A program made the position numbers and the translations under genes. Shown piece after piece: positions 25,494-33,185 of a stretch of 45,885 nt of DNA (its first letter is position 1; each line of letters begins with the position of its first letter). Source of the stretch: Metabacillus fastidiosus NBRC 101226 (GTDB lineage Bacteria; Bacillota; Bacilli; Bacillales; Bacillaceae); assembly GCF_001591625.1 (NCBI RefSeq), contig NZ_BCVG01000022.1, forward strand, positions 1 through 45,885, read 5' to 3'. The notes beneath the pieces were generated by a model. That model ran no database searches. It saw only the letters and a program-made list of their open reading frames with translations, and was not told where the DNA came from.

Positions 25494-25664
25494 TTATATA
25501 CTGTCTTCCGTTACCCACATCTGATGTGGATTGCTGTTCAGCTCAATGATTCGATTCTCTGCTTTCTGAGCTTTTTCCAGCCATTCCGGATCACCAGTTG
25601 TACGGAAATTATTTAATCCTTCTTTCATGTGGTAAAGCAGTATTTTTAATGTCTTATCCGGCAT
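25494..25664 (-). CDS. Small phage-type hypothetical protein
   Basis: A 56-residue soluble protein (MPDKTLKILLYHMKEGLNNF..., ending WVTEDSI). GAGGAGGGGCTAAGCA before the ATG at 25664 is an excellent site and lies within the end of the upstream gene, which overlaps by 11 bp. This tight packing is typical of phage early regions. Function unknown. Confidence 0.65.
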   Translation of the reverse strand: MPDKTLKILLYHMKEGLNNFRTTGDPEWLEKAQKAENRIIELNSNPHQMWVTEDSI

Positions 25665-25929
25665 TGCTTAGCCCCTCCTCAAATAAACTTAGTTGTTCAA
25701 TTTCCCCTTGTTCACACGCTGGTAAACTATCAACTTCAGAAAAATCTGTGAACCATTCTAACGGAAAATATCCTCTATGCTGTTTTAACTCATAACCAAA
25801 ATAAACATAGCAATGTGTTTTACGGGGAACGATAAAATATTCAATACGTTCAACATTTGAATATCCTATCTCTTCCACTGATTTGAAGAAATGAGCGATA
25901 TATACCTTCTCCCGATCAAGCTCAAACAT
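25654..25929 (-). CDS. Small phage-type hypothetical protein
   Basis: A 91-residue soluble protein starting MFELDREKVYIAHFFKSVEE at ATG 25929 (AAGAGGTATATC before it). Rich in aromatic residues, with the closing stretch EQGEIEQLSLFEEGLSNAG. It overlaps the next gene by 11 bp and follows a run of decayed phage genes. No recognised domain. Confidence 0.6.
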   Translation of the reverse strand: MFELDREKVYIAHFFKSVEEIGYSNVERIEYFIVPRKTHCYVYFGYELKQHRGYFPLEWFTDFSEVDSLPACEQGEIEQLSLFEEGLSNAG

Positions 25930-25947
25930 GATATACCTCTTGTCCAA

Positions 25948-26091
25948 TTAACTCACGACCTTCCATCCATCACGTAACCGACTATTCAAATCATATCTTT
26001 GTAATGGCTCATACAAATGAACGCGATTGCCATCTTCAAAACGGAATCAAAGGTACCATTTACGACCATGATCTCGCTTAGCCCTAGCCAT
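25948..26091 (-). pseudogene. Small phage gene with nonsense codon
   Basis: From ATG 26091, MARAKRDHGRKWYL is followed by TGA (26047-26049), and the frame continues FRFEDGNRVHLYEPLQRYDL to a TAA at 25948-25950. The start overlaps the stop of the RusA fragment upstream. Function unknown. Confidence 0.6.
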
Positions 26092-26272
26092 TTATTTCAG
26101 CTCGTTAATTACGATTTCCATACCGGGTACTTCACCATAACTTTTTACTGCTGTTACTTTTGCGACTTGATTATCATCCTGCCAAACTAGCTTATTAAGA
26201 GCATCAAAAACTCCTTTTACTAGATTATCTGTATCAGGCTTTTTCGTATGGTATTCACCAATCACTTACTGC
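26092..26272 (-). pseudogene. RusA Holliday-junction resolvase, C-terminal fragment
   Basis: The frame reads KKPDTDNLVKGVFDALNKLV, WQDDNQVAKVTAVK and ends INELK at TAA 26092-26094. The KPDxDNL and DALN...DDxQV motifs are the catalytic core of RusA-type resolvases, carrying the metal-binding Asp residues. The N-terminal part is missing; about position 26270 the sequence switches to the unrelated integrase remnant. Confidence 0.75.
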
Positions 26273-26329
26273 TTCTTCACATTTGACCAACTTTTCGGAA
26301 TCGACATATTGAAAAAATCTCTACCTCTA

Positions 26330-26934
26330 ATGCACCATTTAACGAAAGAAGAAGTTGCTATTTTCATGGAACTGCGAAAAAACCACAAATTCATCATTAT
26401 ATTATCGCTCTACTCCTTCTCAGAACTGGGTTAAGGAAAGTTGAAATGCTTGCGCTTCATTGGGATGACATTGATCTAGAGAATAAAACTTTATCAGTAA
26501 CTAAATCTAGAAACGAATTCGGCATAAAAAAACCGAAAACAAAATCAAGTATTCACACAATCAATATTGATAACACACTTATAGAAGAACTCAAAAAATA
26601 TAAGACCTGACAAAAGAAAAACAAATTAAAATATGGATTAGCGTACCGAGACTCAAACTTTGTAATTACTTGCCATAATGGAGCTGAAATGGGTACTTTC
26701 GGAGTGAATAGAGTAATGGAAGCTATTTTAAAGAAAACAAATCTACACCGCATTTCCCCACATGGATTACGTCATACACACGCAATCATGCTTTTGGAAA
26801 GTGGTATAGATATAAAAACTGTTAGTGAGCGCCTTGGGCATCCAACTATCAATATGACAGCTGATGTTTATCTTCATATTACGAAGAAACATGAAGAAAG
26901 TATATTAAAATTAGAACGTTATTTAAATGATTAG
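26330..26934 (+). pseudogene. Tyrosine integrase, broken
   Basis: The C-terminal catalytic domain of a phage integrase. The order is TKEEVAIFMELRKN (other frame), GLRKVEMLALHWDDIDLEN with the first catalytic Arg, an in-frame TGA at 26608-26610 after EELKKYKT, then HGLRHTHA, ERLGHPTINMTADVYLHIT with the remaining catalytic residues and the nucleophile Tyr, and a TAG at 26932-26934. A frameshift near 26400 and the TGA make it inactive. It abuts the direct repeat at 26963, as an integrase next to its attachment site would. Confidence 0.85.
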
Positions 26935-26962
26935 TGGGCAAATCAAAAACAAAGCCTCACAA

Positions 26963-27183
26963 CCCCCGCTACATCACGCGCTTAAACATCTTCTCCATCT
27001 CATACATCGAGTAATAGGTGACGAAAATAACGAAGAATAATGAGTAACAAACGTTATTATATCAAGCTTTTATCACTTCATCTAAAATTAAATAAAATGA
27101 GAATATGGATAAAGGTGGGCAAAAAGTGGGCAACACTATTCTGCCCACTTTCTTATTTTATCTCCTAATAATTGAATCTCTTC
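26963..27183. repeat. Long direct repeat, left copy (possible attachment flank)
   Basis: About 220 bp that recur at 32763-32996: CCCGCTACATCAC..., CATCTTCTCCATCTCATAC, TATCAAGCTTTTATCA, and the GTGGGCAA...TGCCCAC hairpin. On the minus strand both copies contain the same 3' end of a gene (VTYYSMYEMEKMFKRVM, stop at 26969), so each is a gene-end fragment. A second stretch, 27480-27645, also recurs at 32990-33150; in between, the right copy lacks about 300 bp. Confidence 0.75.
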
Positions 27184-27340
27184 TACTTTGCTTCCATATT
27201 CCTCTAATTTAACAGTAACATCTGCATTATCAACTACAATTCTAAGTCCATTACATTCAATTACAAAAGGAATATTTCCAAGTCTATTATTATGGTTATT
27301 CTTATATCCCTGAAGGGTATTTCTAAGGGAGATCTCTAAA
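27136..27340 (-). pseudogene. Fragment of a small phage-type protein
   Basis: A minus-strand frame without a start codon reads LEISLRNTLQGYKNNHNNRL, then NIPFVIECNGLRIVVDNADV and ends at TAG 27136-27138. No recognised family. It lies only in the left copy of the long direct repeat. Confidence 0.4.
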
Positions 27341-27429
27341 TGAAAATGACTGTTACAAAAAAAGAGCTACTTTTAAAGTTGTATCACGAAAACAAGATGT
27401 CCTGTAATGATAGTAGAACTATGAATTAA
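27340..27429 (+). pseudogene. Third copy of the small phage peptide, diverged
   Basis: ATG at 27340 with TAAGGGAGATCTCTA before it opens MKMTVTKKELLLKLYHENKM. The LLKLYHEN core matches the peptides at 15526 and 35391, but the frame stops after 29 codons, so it is probably shortened. Confidence 0.5.
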
Positions 27430-27462
27430 TAAAATTTTAGATAAATGGGTGTTTTCATACAA

Positions 27463-27506
27463 AAAAAACAATACCTTTCTCCATTTTGGAAAAGGTATTG
27501 TTTTTT
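27463..27506. terminator. Long intrinsic terminator hairpin
   Basis: AAAACAATACCTTT (27465-27478) pairs with AAAGGTATTGTTTT, with A and T runs on both sides, so it can act in either direction. Confidence 0.75.
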
Positions 27507-27869
27507 ATTAAATGGCTCCACTTACTTCTTTTAAATCAGCTAAGTAAATTTCAATGTACTAATTAATATAAATTTTAGGAAATCCAATTCAGGAGATTTC
27601 CTTTATTCTTGTTAAACTAAAGCACCCTTTAGTTTAACAATCTTTTTTACACCTCAAAAAACTCAATCCCTTAAATGTGTTGTCCATTCAAAAAGACGCT
27701 TTCTTATTAAAGGAAAGCACCCGACTGTGGTAGATACATTATCCTCAATTACTCTTTGAATTAAAAAAAGTTCATAATTAACCTCCTCGCATTATTTTTC
27801 TTTTGTAGCTTTCGAATAAAGTTCAATTAAAAGCATGTTGCAAACGTTGATTTTATAATAGAAGAAACC

Positions 27870-27904
27870 CACGCATTTTGATCAAAGATTGATCAAAATG
27901 CGTG
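27870..27904. repeat. Perfect 16-bp inverted repeat
   Basis: CACGCATTTTGATCAA (27870-27885), loop AGA, exact reverse complement at 27889-27904. Downstream is a GTGTGGTTTT run. The interval 27430-28032 otherwise holds the second block of the direct repeat, an AACTAA/TTAGTT palindrome near 27615-27642 and a terminator at 27954-27985 (AGACCTTAAT/ATTAAGGTCT plus T-run), but no gene. Confidence 0.75.
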
Positions 27905-28032
27905 AGTGTGGTTTTATAAAAAAAGATTGATTAAAATATCAATTTTTCACAAAAGACCTTAATATAGATTATTAAGGTCTTTTTAAATAACTTTGAATAA
28001 ACAGGTATTATGTTTAGAAAATATATGATTGC

Positions 28033-28248
28033 TTAGTTCATTTTTATCAGTTTATTTTCACTGTCTTTAAAGTTACCAATGATGATAATAATAAGATCAA
28101 TTAAAGACCAAATCCCAAAACCACCAAATGTGATTAGCATTAAAATGCCTGTCCCTATTTTACCAACAAAGAAGCGATGAGCTCCTATTCCTCCTAGGAA
28201 AAAACATAGTAATAATGTTACTAGCCAATTTTTTTCTGATAAAGTCAT
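28033..28248 (-). CDS. TM2 domain protein
   Basis: A 71-residue membrane protein with the TM2 pattern: KNWLVTLLLCFFLGGIGAHR, FFVGKIGTGILMLITFGGFG and IWSLIDLIIIIIGNFKD, giving two helices joined by the conserved GxxGxHRFYxG-type turn. The ATG at 28248 has AGGAGG eight bases before it. Function is unknown in bacteria. Monocistronic. Upstream to 28630 I see no gene, only an AACTAA-like palindrome near 28567-28600. Confidence 0.88.
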   Translation of the reverse strand: MTLSEKNWLVTLLLCFFLGGIGAHRFFVGKIGTGILMLITFGGFGIWSLIDLIIIIIGNFKDSENKLIKMN

Positions 28249-28630
28249 GTAGTATCCTCCTAACAAAAACTATATAAAATTATAGGTTTTTTAAAAGGAA
28301 TTGACAAGAGATTTTTAAATTTATATTTTTTGAAACAAATATATACAATAAGGTGAAAAATATGGGTATTAATATATTAAATTTTTTATATTTTAGCAAA
28401 TAGAAGTAATTAAGTGAATATTTATTAGATATTTATTCATATTGAATATTCATGAAAGTATCAACGTTACTTTAAAATAAAGTTTGATCAAAAATATCTT
28501 GTAAGCCTAGATTTTACGATAAATAATAAAAATCCATTTTGAAAAAAAGTTTGATCATTTTTTGTTCCTTCTTCAATAAAAGCACCCGTTAGTGGAACAG
28601 GATTAAGAATTTATAACCCTTTTAAAAACA

Positions 28631-28995
28631 TTACTCTTTTGCAATTTCTATAAAAATTTGTTTCTCTTTGTTTGGGATTTCATCCATTTTTTTATATTTC
28701 TTGATTTCTCCCGTTTGATAATTGAGTATCGTATATCCACTTTCTCCGATAATATAAACCAAAGTTTTTATTTCTTTATATTTAAATATGATGAACTCAA
28801 TATCTTCTTGGGTTTCATTATTATATAATCCATTTGAAGTAGGACCCGACATAATCTGAAATGTTCCGTCTCCGTAAATTTCCACTGTATCTCACCAGCT
28901 GGTCATGTTCTTTTCTAACAGTAAATCCCTCGATTTCTAAAGAAGCTTTTACTTGTCTTATTGCTTCTTTTGTAGATTTATTCTTCAGGAAACGT
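28631..28995 (-). pseudogene. VbhA-like antitoxin start fused out of frame to a hypothetical protein
   Basis: Reading minus strand, one frame gives KNKSTKEAIRQVKASLEIEG then FTVRKEHDQLVR, which resembles the VbhA-type antitoxin helix (AxxSLxxEGfxVxxEhxxLv). Near 28892 the sense passes to another frame, DTVEIYGDGTFQIMSGPTSN to a stop at 28631, an 84-codon open stretch. No ribosome site supports the second frame alone. Either one frameshifted gene or two remnants; no Fic toxin gene is nearby. Confidence 0.4.
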
Positions 28996-29465
28996 TGACC
29001 CTGTATGGTTATTAACGTACACTGGAACTATTATTACATAATTTAAAATCCCTAAACTCAACGCGGTCGGTGACATCCGTTTTAAGCTACATCAGTACCC
29101 GTTCGGTTACCTTTAAGTGAAGCTTTGGAAATCATCCTAAGCTTTTTTTGTATAGGATGTCTTTGTGAATCTAGTTATTAAAATTAAACTATATGCCTAA
29201 AGCAGCCAAGCTCCGAAGTATGTGGTACTGGCTGTTTGTAGATTTGGAAAGATAGTATTGAAGTAGTATCTAGCAACATTCCAGACAAAGCAATGCTACT
29301 TCTATAACCTGTTTACTAATTTAGTTGACTAACTAATAATAGTTTTATTATATTAAATTAGGAATTATTTACCAATTCTAGTGATAAAGAATTTCTTTTT
29401 AAAAAATTCCCAAAAAACAGTTGCGTTTCAAAAAAATATATAGTATTCTAAGTTTACAAATTAAT
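28996..29465. other. Intergenic region upstream of the GntR operators
   Basis: No coding frame with a ribosome site. It contains a weak hairpin near 29133-29165 (ATCATCCTAAGC/TATAGGATG with a T-run), and is otherwise AT-rich. Confidence 0.35.
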
Positions 29466-29610
29466 AGAAAGCGCTTTCAAAATTGTATACAATTAAGTAC
29501 GCTAAACGATATACAAAGTATAAATGAACTGTATATGATAGTGTACCAATAAGAGATACAATTTTTTTTAAGTTATATTGTATACAATAAAGTGTGCAAA
29601 GTGTTATACA
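29466..29610. promoter_or_regulatory. cre site and GntR-type operators
   Basis: AGAAAGCGCTTTCAA (29466-29480) is a near-ideal catabolite-responsive element for CcpA. Directly after it is the palindrome AATTGTATACAATT (29481-29494); a second, ATTGTATACAAT, is at 29577-29588, and a half site (TTATACAATT) near 29604. TTGTATACAA-type palindromes are typical binding sites of FCD-class GntR regulators, so autoregulation by the downstream gene under carbon control is likely. Confidence 0.7.
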
Positions 29611-29768
29611 ATTTCTAAATCTATAGATTTCTTTTCTATATAAGCTTAAAAATTTTACAGTAAATTGTTTATAATATGGTATTCAAAAAATAGTTATTAT
29701 TTTTTGTGATAGCACGCATACAGTAACGTACATAATTAAGTATTCTATATAGATGAGAGGTTGTTATA

Positions 29769-30434
29769 GTGAATAGAAAAGAGTTAGAAATTTATAAGAA
29801 AATTAAGCAAGCCATTATTTTGCAAAAGCTTAAACCTAATACACAGTTAGTTGAAAAAGAGCTTGCTGAGTCTTTCGATGTTAGTCGTACACCTATACGT
29901 AATGTTTTGCGAAGATTACAGTATGAAAGGCTTGTAAAGATTATTGAGCATAAAGGTGCTTTCGTAGCTGGTTCAACAATTGAAGAGGCAAAAGAAGTGT
30001 TTGAAATGCGAAGAATTTTAGAAGTTGCAGCCGTTCGAAAAGCTTGTCGTTTATCTACAGAAGAGCAAATACGTGAACTTGAGAAGATGGTTGAAGAGGA
30101 ACAAAATACATACCAACATGTCGATTATATTGAAGCTACACAAATGGCAGGAGAATTCCATTTGAAAATAGCTGAAATGGCAGGTAATTCTTATTTTTAT
30201 CAGTACTTAGAAGACTTAATTTCCGTAACATATATTATTATTTCAATTTATGGAAGAGGTCAGGCAGAAAAAGGTACATGCCGCCATCACCTTCATATCT
30301 TTGACGTTATTAAGAAAAGAGATGAAGATCTGGCTGAAAAGTTATGTATTGAACATTTAAGAGAAATTGAAGATAATCTTCATTTTAATGAGGGGCTCGA
30401 GATTTCCACTTCTTTGTCAGAAATCTTTCAATAG
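29769..30434 (+). CDS. GntR family regulator, FCD type
   Basis: A 221-residue regulator. The winged HTH (about residues 8-70) contains LVEKELAESFDVSRTPIRNV, and the C-terminal FCD helical bundle (about 75-205) has EVFEMRRILEVAAVRKA, EFHLKIAEMAGNSYF and, near 177, HHLHIFDVI, where His and Asp residues would bind a metal and a carboxylate ligand. GTG start behind AGAGGTTGTTATA. The regulator is followed by a truncated amidohydrolase and a racemase-family gene, which suggests an original role in hydantoin, allantoin or pyrimidine breakdown (inference from context). Confidence 0.88.
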   Translation: MNRKELEIYKKIKQAIILQKLKPNTQLVEKELAESFDVSRTPIRNVLRRLQYERLVKIIEHKGAFVAGSTIEEAKEVFEMRRILEVAAVRKACRLSTEEQIRELEKMVEEEQNTYQHVDYIEATQMAGEFHLKIAEMAGNSYFYQYLEDLISVTYIIISIYGRGQAEKGTCRHHLHIFDVIKKRDEDLAEKLCIEHLREIEDNLHFNEGLEISTSLSEIFQ

Positions 30435-30756
30435 CAATTGATTATTGTATGATTTGTAATCGCTTTCTCCTTTGGTCTTAATCAAGTTTCTATTATGTAT
30501 AAAAGCTTTACTTTCTAAACGATTTATTCTTCTCCTTCTTAATCCTACACACGTAATTCTTTATGAGGGAGAAGAATTTCATTAATCAACCTTGTAGGAG
30601 GTGATGCTAATCGAATAGGGTTCATATTAAATTTGTCTCTTTTTTACCGATTCCATACATCACAAACAAACGCTTTTGAAATTTCAGTTATTTTTTGACT
30701 GAGTATGATGTAAACGCTACCAAAATGAATTGAAACTTTTATATGGGGGAATTTGT
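30435..30756. other. Intergenic region after the GntR gene
   Basis: No gene. A ribosome-site-like AGGAGGTGATG at about 30596-30606 leads into a frame that stops after a few codons, probably a stub. The hairpin ATTCTTCTCCTTCTTAA/AGGGAGAAGAAT near 30526-30575 may end the GntR transcript. TGATGTAAACGCTACCAAAA (30708-30727) resembles a weak cre site. Confidence 0.35.
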
Positions 30757-30843
30757 ATGAAGTATGGTCTTATTATCAAGGGTGGAAAAGTAGTTTTCAG
30801 GGATGAAGTAAAAAATGTAGACATTAAGGAGGAATTTTCGTGA
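30757..30843 (+). pseudogene. First 28 codons of an amidohydrolase
   Basis: ATG 30757 behind ATGGGGGAATTTGT opens MKYGLIIKGGKVVFRDEVKN then VDIKEEFS and stops. LIIKGGKVV...D...DI is the N-terminal beta motif of dihydropyrimidinase, hydantoinase and allantoinase. The remainder is absent; the frame runs into the GC-rich gene, overlapping its GTG by two bases. Codon use up to about 30835 is AT-rich like the host. Confidence 0.7.
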
Positions 30844-31667
30844 GCTACCGTCCATATCGATCTTCTCAACTGAAGCTCTCAGCTGGTCGCCGAGTCCTGG
30901 CTGGGTTAACCGTGCTCGTGTTTTTGCTAGCCGGCTGCTCAGGTGCCGACGACAGTACACAGTCGAGCACTTCCGAAACAGCCAACACTTCCGAAACAGC
31001 CAACACCATCGTTCTCATCAATCCGAACTCCAATGAAGACTCGACCCGCTCGATGGTCGACCTCGCCGAGGCGGAGACCGACGGCGTCGTAAATGTTGTG
31101 GGAGTCAGTAATGAAGATGCTCCATCGCTGCTGACCACACTTCAGGATATGGAAGAAGCGGTGCCTGGCGTAGTGGCGCTCGGCGTAGAAGCCGCGAAAG
31201 ATGAGAACGTTGTCGCCATCATCGTCTCAGCCTTCAACGATCCAGGACTTGAGGAATTGCGCGCGAAGGTCGATATCCCGGTGTTCGGCATCGGTGAAGA
31301 GGCATTTCATGCCGCCGCGCGGGACGACCGGAAGTTCGGCATCGTAACGGTCACGCCGGACGAGGACTTGATCGAGTCATTCCAGGAGAAAGCCGAGTCG
31401 CTTGGTTATTCGCATCTGTATCAGGGTGTCAGGGTCACGCCCGGGGACCCCAAGGAACTGGTCGAGTCACCGGAAAAGCTTGACGCGGCGCTAACTGAAG
31501 CGGTACAGGAGTCCGTCAGGTCGGACGGCGCCGAAGCGATCATCATGGGTGGCGGACCGCTGTCGGCGCCTGCTCTCAGAATAGAGGAGCAATTCGAGGA
31601 GCCTTTGGTGGTCGCTGTCATCGCGGCAATTAATGCAGCGCTCGGTGTCATCAACGAGACAGAGTAG
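30840..31667 (+). CDS. Lipoprotein of the Asp/Glu/hydantoin racemase family, GC-rich
   Basis: A 275-residue protein. A basic N-terminus and hydrophobic segment end in the lipobox LLAGC (Cys33), followed by a Ser/Thr linker with an 18-bp tandem repeat (30969-31004). From residue 57 the fold is that of the racemase family: IVLINPNSNEDSTRSM, SAFNDPGLEELR, IPVFGIGEEAFHAA, GIVTVTPDEDLIESF and IIMGGGPLSAPA. The two catalytic Cys positions are Ala131 and Gly238; Cys33 is the only cysteine. GTG start with AAGGAGGA inside the preceding amidohydrolase stub. Base composition is far more GC-rich than everything around it, with sharp edges at both ends, so it was acquired from another genome (or is an assembly error). 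A binding rather than racemase role is possible. Confidence 0.75.
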   Translation: MSYRPYRSSQLKLSAGRRVLAGLTVLVFLLAGCSGADDSTQSSTSETANTSETANTIVLINPNSNEDSTRSMVDLAEAETDGVVNVVGVSNEDAPSLLTTLQDMEEAVPGVVALGVEAAKDENVVAIIVSAFNDPGLEELRAKVDIPVFGIGEEAFHAAARDDRKFGIVTVTPDEDLIESFQEKAESLGYSHLYQGVRVTPGDPKELVESPEKLDAALTEAVQESVRSDGAEAIIMGGGPLSAPALRIEEQFEEPLVVAVIAAINAALGVINETE

Positions 31668-31697
31668 GTATATGGTATGATTTTTATTTTGAAACAA

Positions 31698-31748
31698 AAA
31701 AGAGCAAGTTGGATTAATGGGTGAAAATATCATCCAACTTGCTCTTTA
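31698..31748. terminator. Long intrinsic terminator after the racemase-family gene
   Basis: AAAGAGCAAGTTGGAT (31699-31714) pairs exactly with ATCCAACTTGCTCTTT (31732-31747). It has host-like AT-rich composition, so the native terminator was kept when the GC-rich gene arrived. Confidence 0.85.
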
Positions 31749-31840
31749 TCTTTTTTAACTGATTTTTTATGGTCTGCCCCCTGTTTCCTTTGTTTTCACG
31801 ATGTATAAAAGACGAATATTTATAGTAACAAAACTGGAAA

Positions 31841-31926
31841 TTAATTGCGGAGTTTCTTTAATGCTTCTTCCAGTTCCTTAATGTATTTATTGAATTCGTA
31901 TAGTTTTCCAGTGATGAACTATTCAT
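31841..31926 (-). pseudogene. Stub of a small coiled-coil protein gene
   Basis: A GGAGGGTTCGAACATA ribosome site precedes ATG 31926; one base shift later the frame reads FITGKLYEFNKYIKELEEAL and ends KKLRN at TAA 31841-31843. It looks like a small gene disrupted by a single insertion. Confidence 0.35.
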
Positions 31927-32179
31927 TATGTTCGAACCCTCCAAAATAAAAATTGCTTATAACAGTTTATCACATTTGTTGTTCAACTAACCTGCCCCTA
32001 TAGTTGAAGAAGGCTTTAAAGTATCTAAATAAGTACTTTATACAACTCTAGTTAACATAATTGACATTTCACAAAGCAAAAAAGGCCTTTAAGGCCTCTT
32101 TTTTATCTACATAATTGATCTCTTATTGGTAACAAAATTTAAAGTTAGTAAGTTCATTAATCTTTTCATAACCGCTAAA

Positions 32180-32330
32180 TCACTTTTTTCTTGGAATAAG
32201 AAAAGCATTTTCAGATTTTTCAAATCCAATATAAGGATAATAGTCCATTACTGTTGGTGAAGCTAATCATAGTGCTACTTCGTCTCCAATCATATCCTAT
32301 AAACAAGCAATGTTTTTTCTCCATTGCTTG
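32180..32330 (-). pseudogene. GNAT acetyltransferase, C-terminal remnant
   Basis: Minus-strand fragments read EKVQAMEKKHCLFIGYDW and, after a frame change, VMDYYPYIGFEKSENAFLIP then RKK and TGA at 32180-32182. The YYxxIGFEKSENAFxIPRKK ending is typical of small GNAT enzymes. Broken and without start. Confidence 0.5.
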
Positions 32331-32370
32331 TACCTTCTCAAAATTAATTCAGACATTAAGCCAAAGCTAA

Positions 32371-32562
32371 TTAAACTTTAAATTCCTTCAACAGTTTTCC
32401 GATAAGAATTACTAAACACTCACGCAAATACTTCTATTGAATTTTATAATTCCGATAGAAGATCCCTCTGCTAATCCTAAGATATTTTTCTTGAAGTACC
32501 AAATGGATTTCTTTAGCTAGATGTAAATTTTCTTCACAATTCTCAGGTTCTTTAGCTACAAC
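32371..32562 (-). pseudogene. SpoIIP-like amidase remnant
   Basis: The frame reads VVAKEPENCEENLHLAKEIH, LVLQEKYLRISRGIFYRNYK, then an in-frame TAG and a tail. It resembles the conserved NYEENLxLAKxLHxxLxxKYPGLSRGI block of the sporulation peptidoglycan hydrolase SpoIIP. Only this block remains. Confidence 0.55.
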
Positions 32563-32762
32563 AAAAAATAATCTATTGCATTATTTACTATTTATTGTAT
32601 TTTATAAAAAGTTCGATCATTTTTATAACCATTATTATTCAAAATCATCTAACAAATATATCCATAAGATATGTTACTATATTAAAATAACTTAGATGAA
32701 TTGATACTACAGGAATAAAACTATTCTTTTACTCCCAGTAAAGATAATTTTTCCCCTTTCAC

Positions 32763-33150
32763 ACCCCGCTACATCACACGTTTAAACATCTTCTCCATCT
32801 CATACGTCGAATAATAGGTAAAGAAAATAGCGAAAAACAAAAGGTAACAAACATTGATCTATCAAGCTTTTATCAATCAGTCTAAAATTAAGCAAAATGA
32901 GAATATGAACAGAAGTGGGCAAGAAGTGGGCAAAAAGTGGGCAACAGTGTTTTGCCCACTTTCTCATTTCCTAATAATTCAATCTCTTCTATTTTGGAAA
33001 AAGGTATTGTTTTTTAGTAAATGGCTCTCCCCTACTTCTTTTAAATTAGCCTAATTAAATCTCAATATACTAATTAAGATAAATTTTAGGAAATTCAATT
33101 CATGAGATTTCCTTTATTCTTATTAAACTAAAGCACCCGTTACTTTAAGT
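32763..33150. repeat. Long direct repeat, right copy
   Basis: Copy of 26963-27183 followed directly by the counterpart of 27480-27645. It contains the same gene-end fragment on the minus strand (FTYYSTYEMEKMFKRVM, stop at 32769), three short GTGGGCAA units near 32915-32943, the GTGGGCAA/TTGCCCAC hairpin, and an AACTAA-type palindrome near 33125-33145. Confidence 0.75.
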
Positions 33151-33185
33151 ACAATACTTCACAATCTTTTTTATTTACTTCCTAT

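Noticed and set aside
25598-25795. Plus-strand open frame over the small phage genes
   Set aside because: It is antisense to two tightly packed minus-strand genes with good ribosome sites and has no site of its own.
26330-26934. Active integrase for the 27-33 kb island
   Set aside because: An in-frame TGA and a frameshift break the gene, and its N-terminal part is missing, although the catalytic Arg, His and Tyr motifs are recognisable.
30739-31733. Several open frames antisense to the GC-rich gene
   Set aside because: Long antisense frames are expected opposite a GC-rich gene; none has a ribosome site or a recognisable domain.
32915-32943. Three short GTGGGCAA units in a row that might hint at a CRISPR-like repeat
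   Set aside because: The units are about 10 bp with no spacers of even length, and they form part of the long direct repeat and its hairpin. No CRISPR array and no cas gene are in the window.
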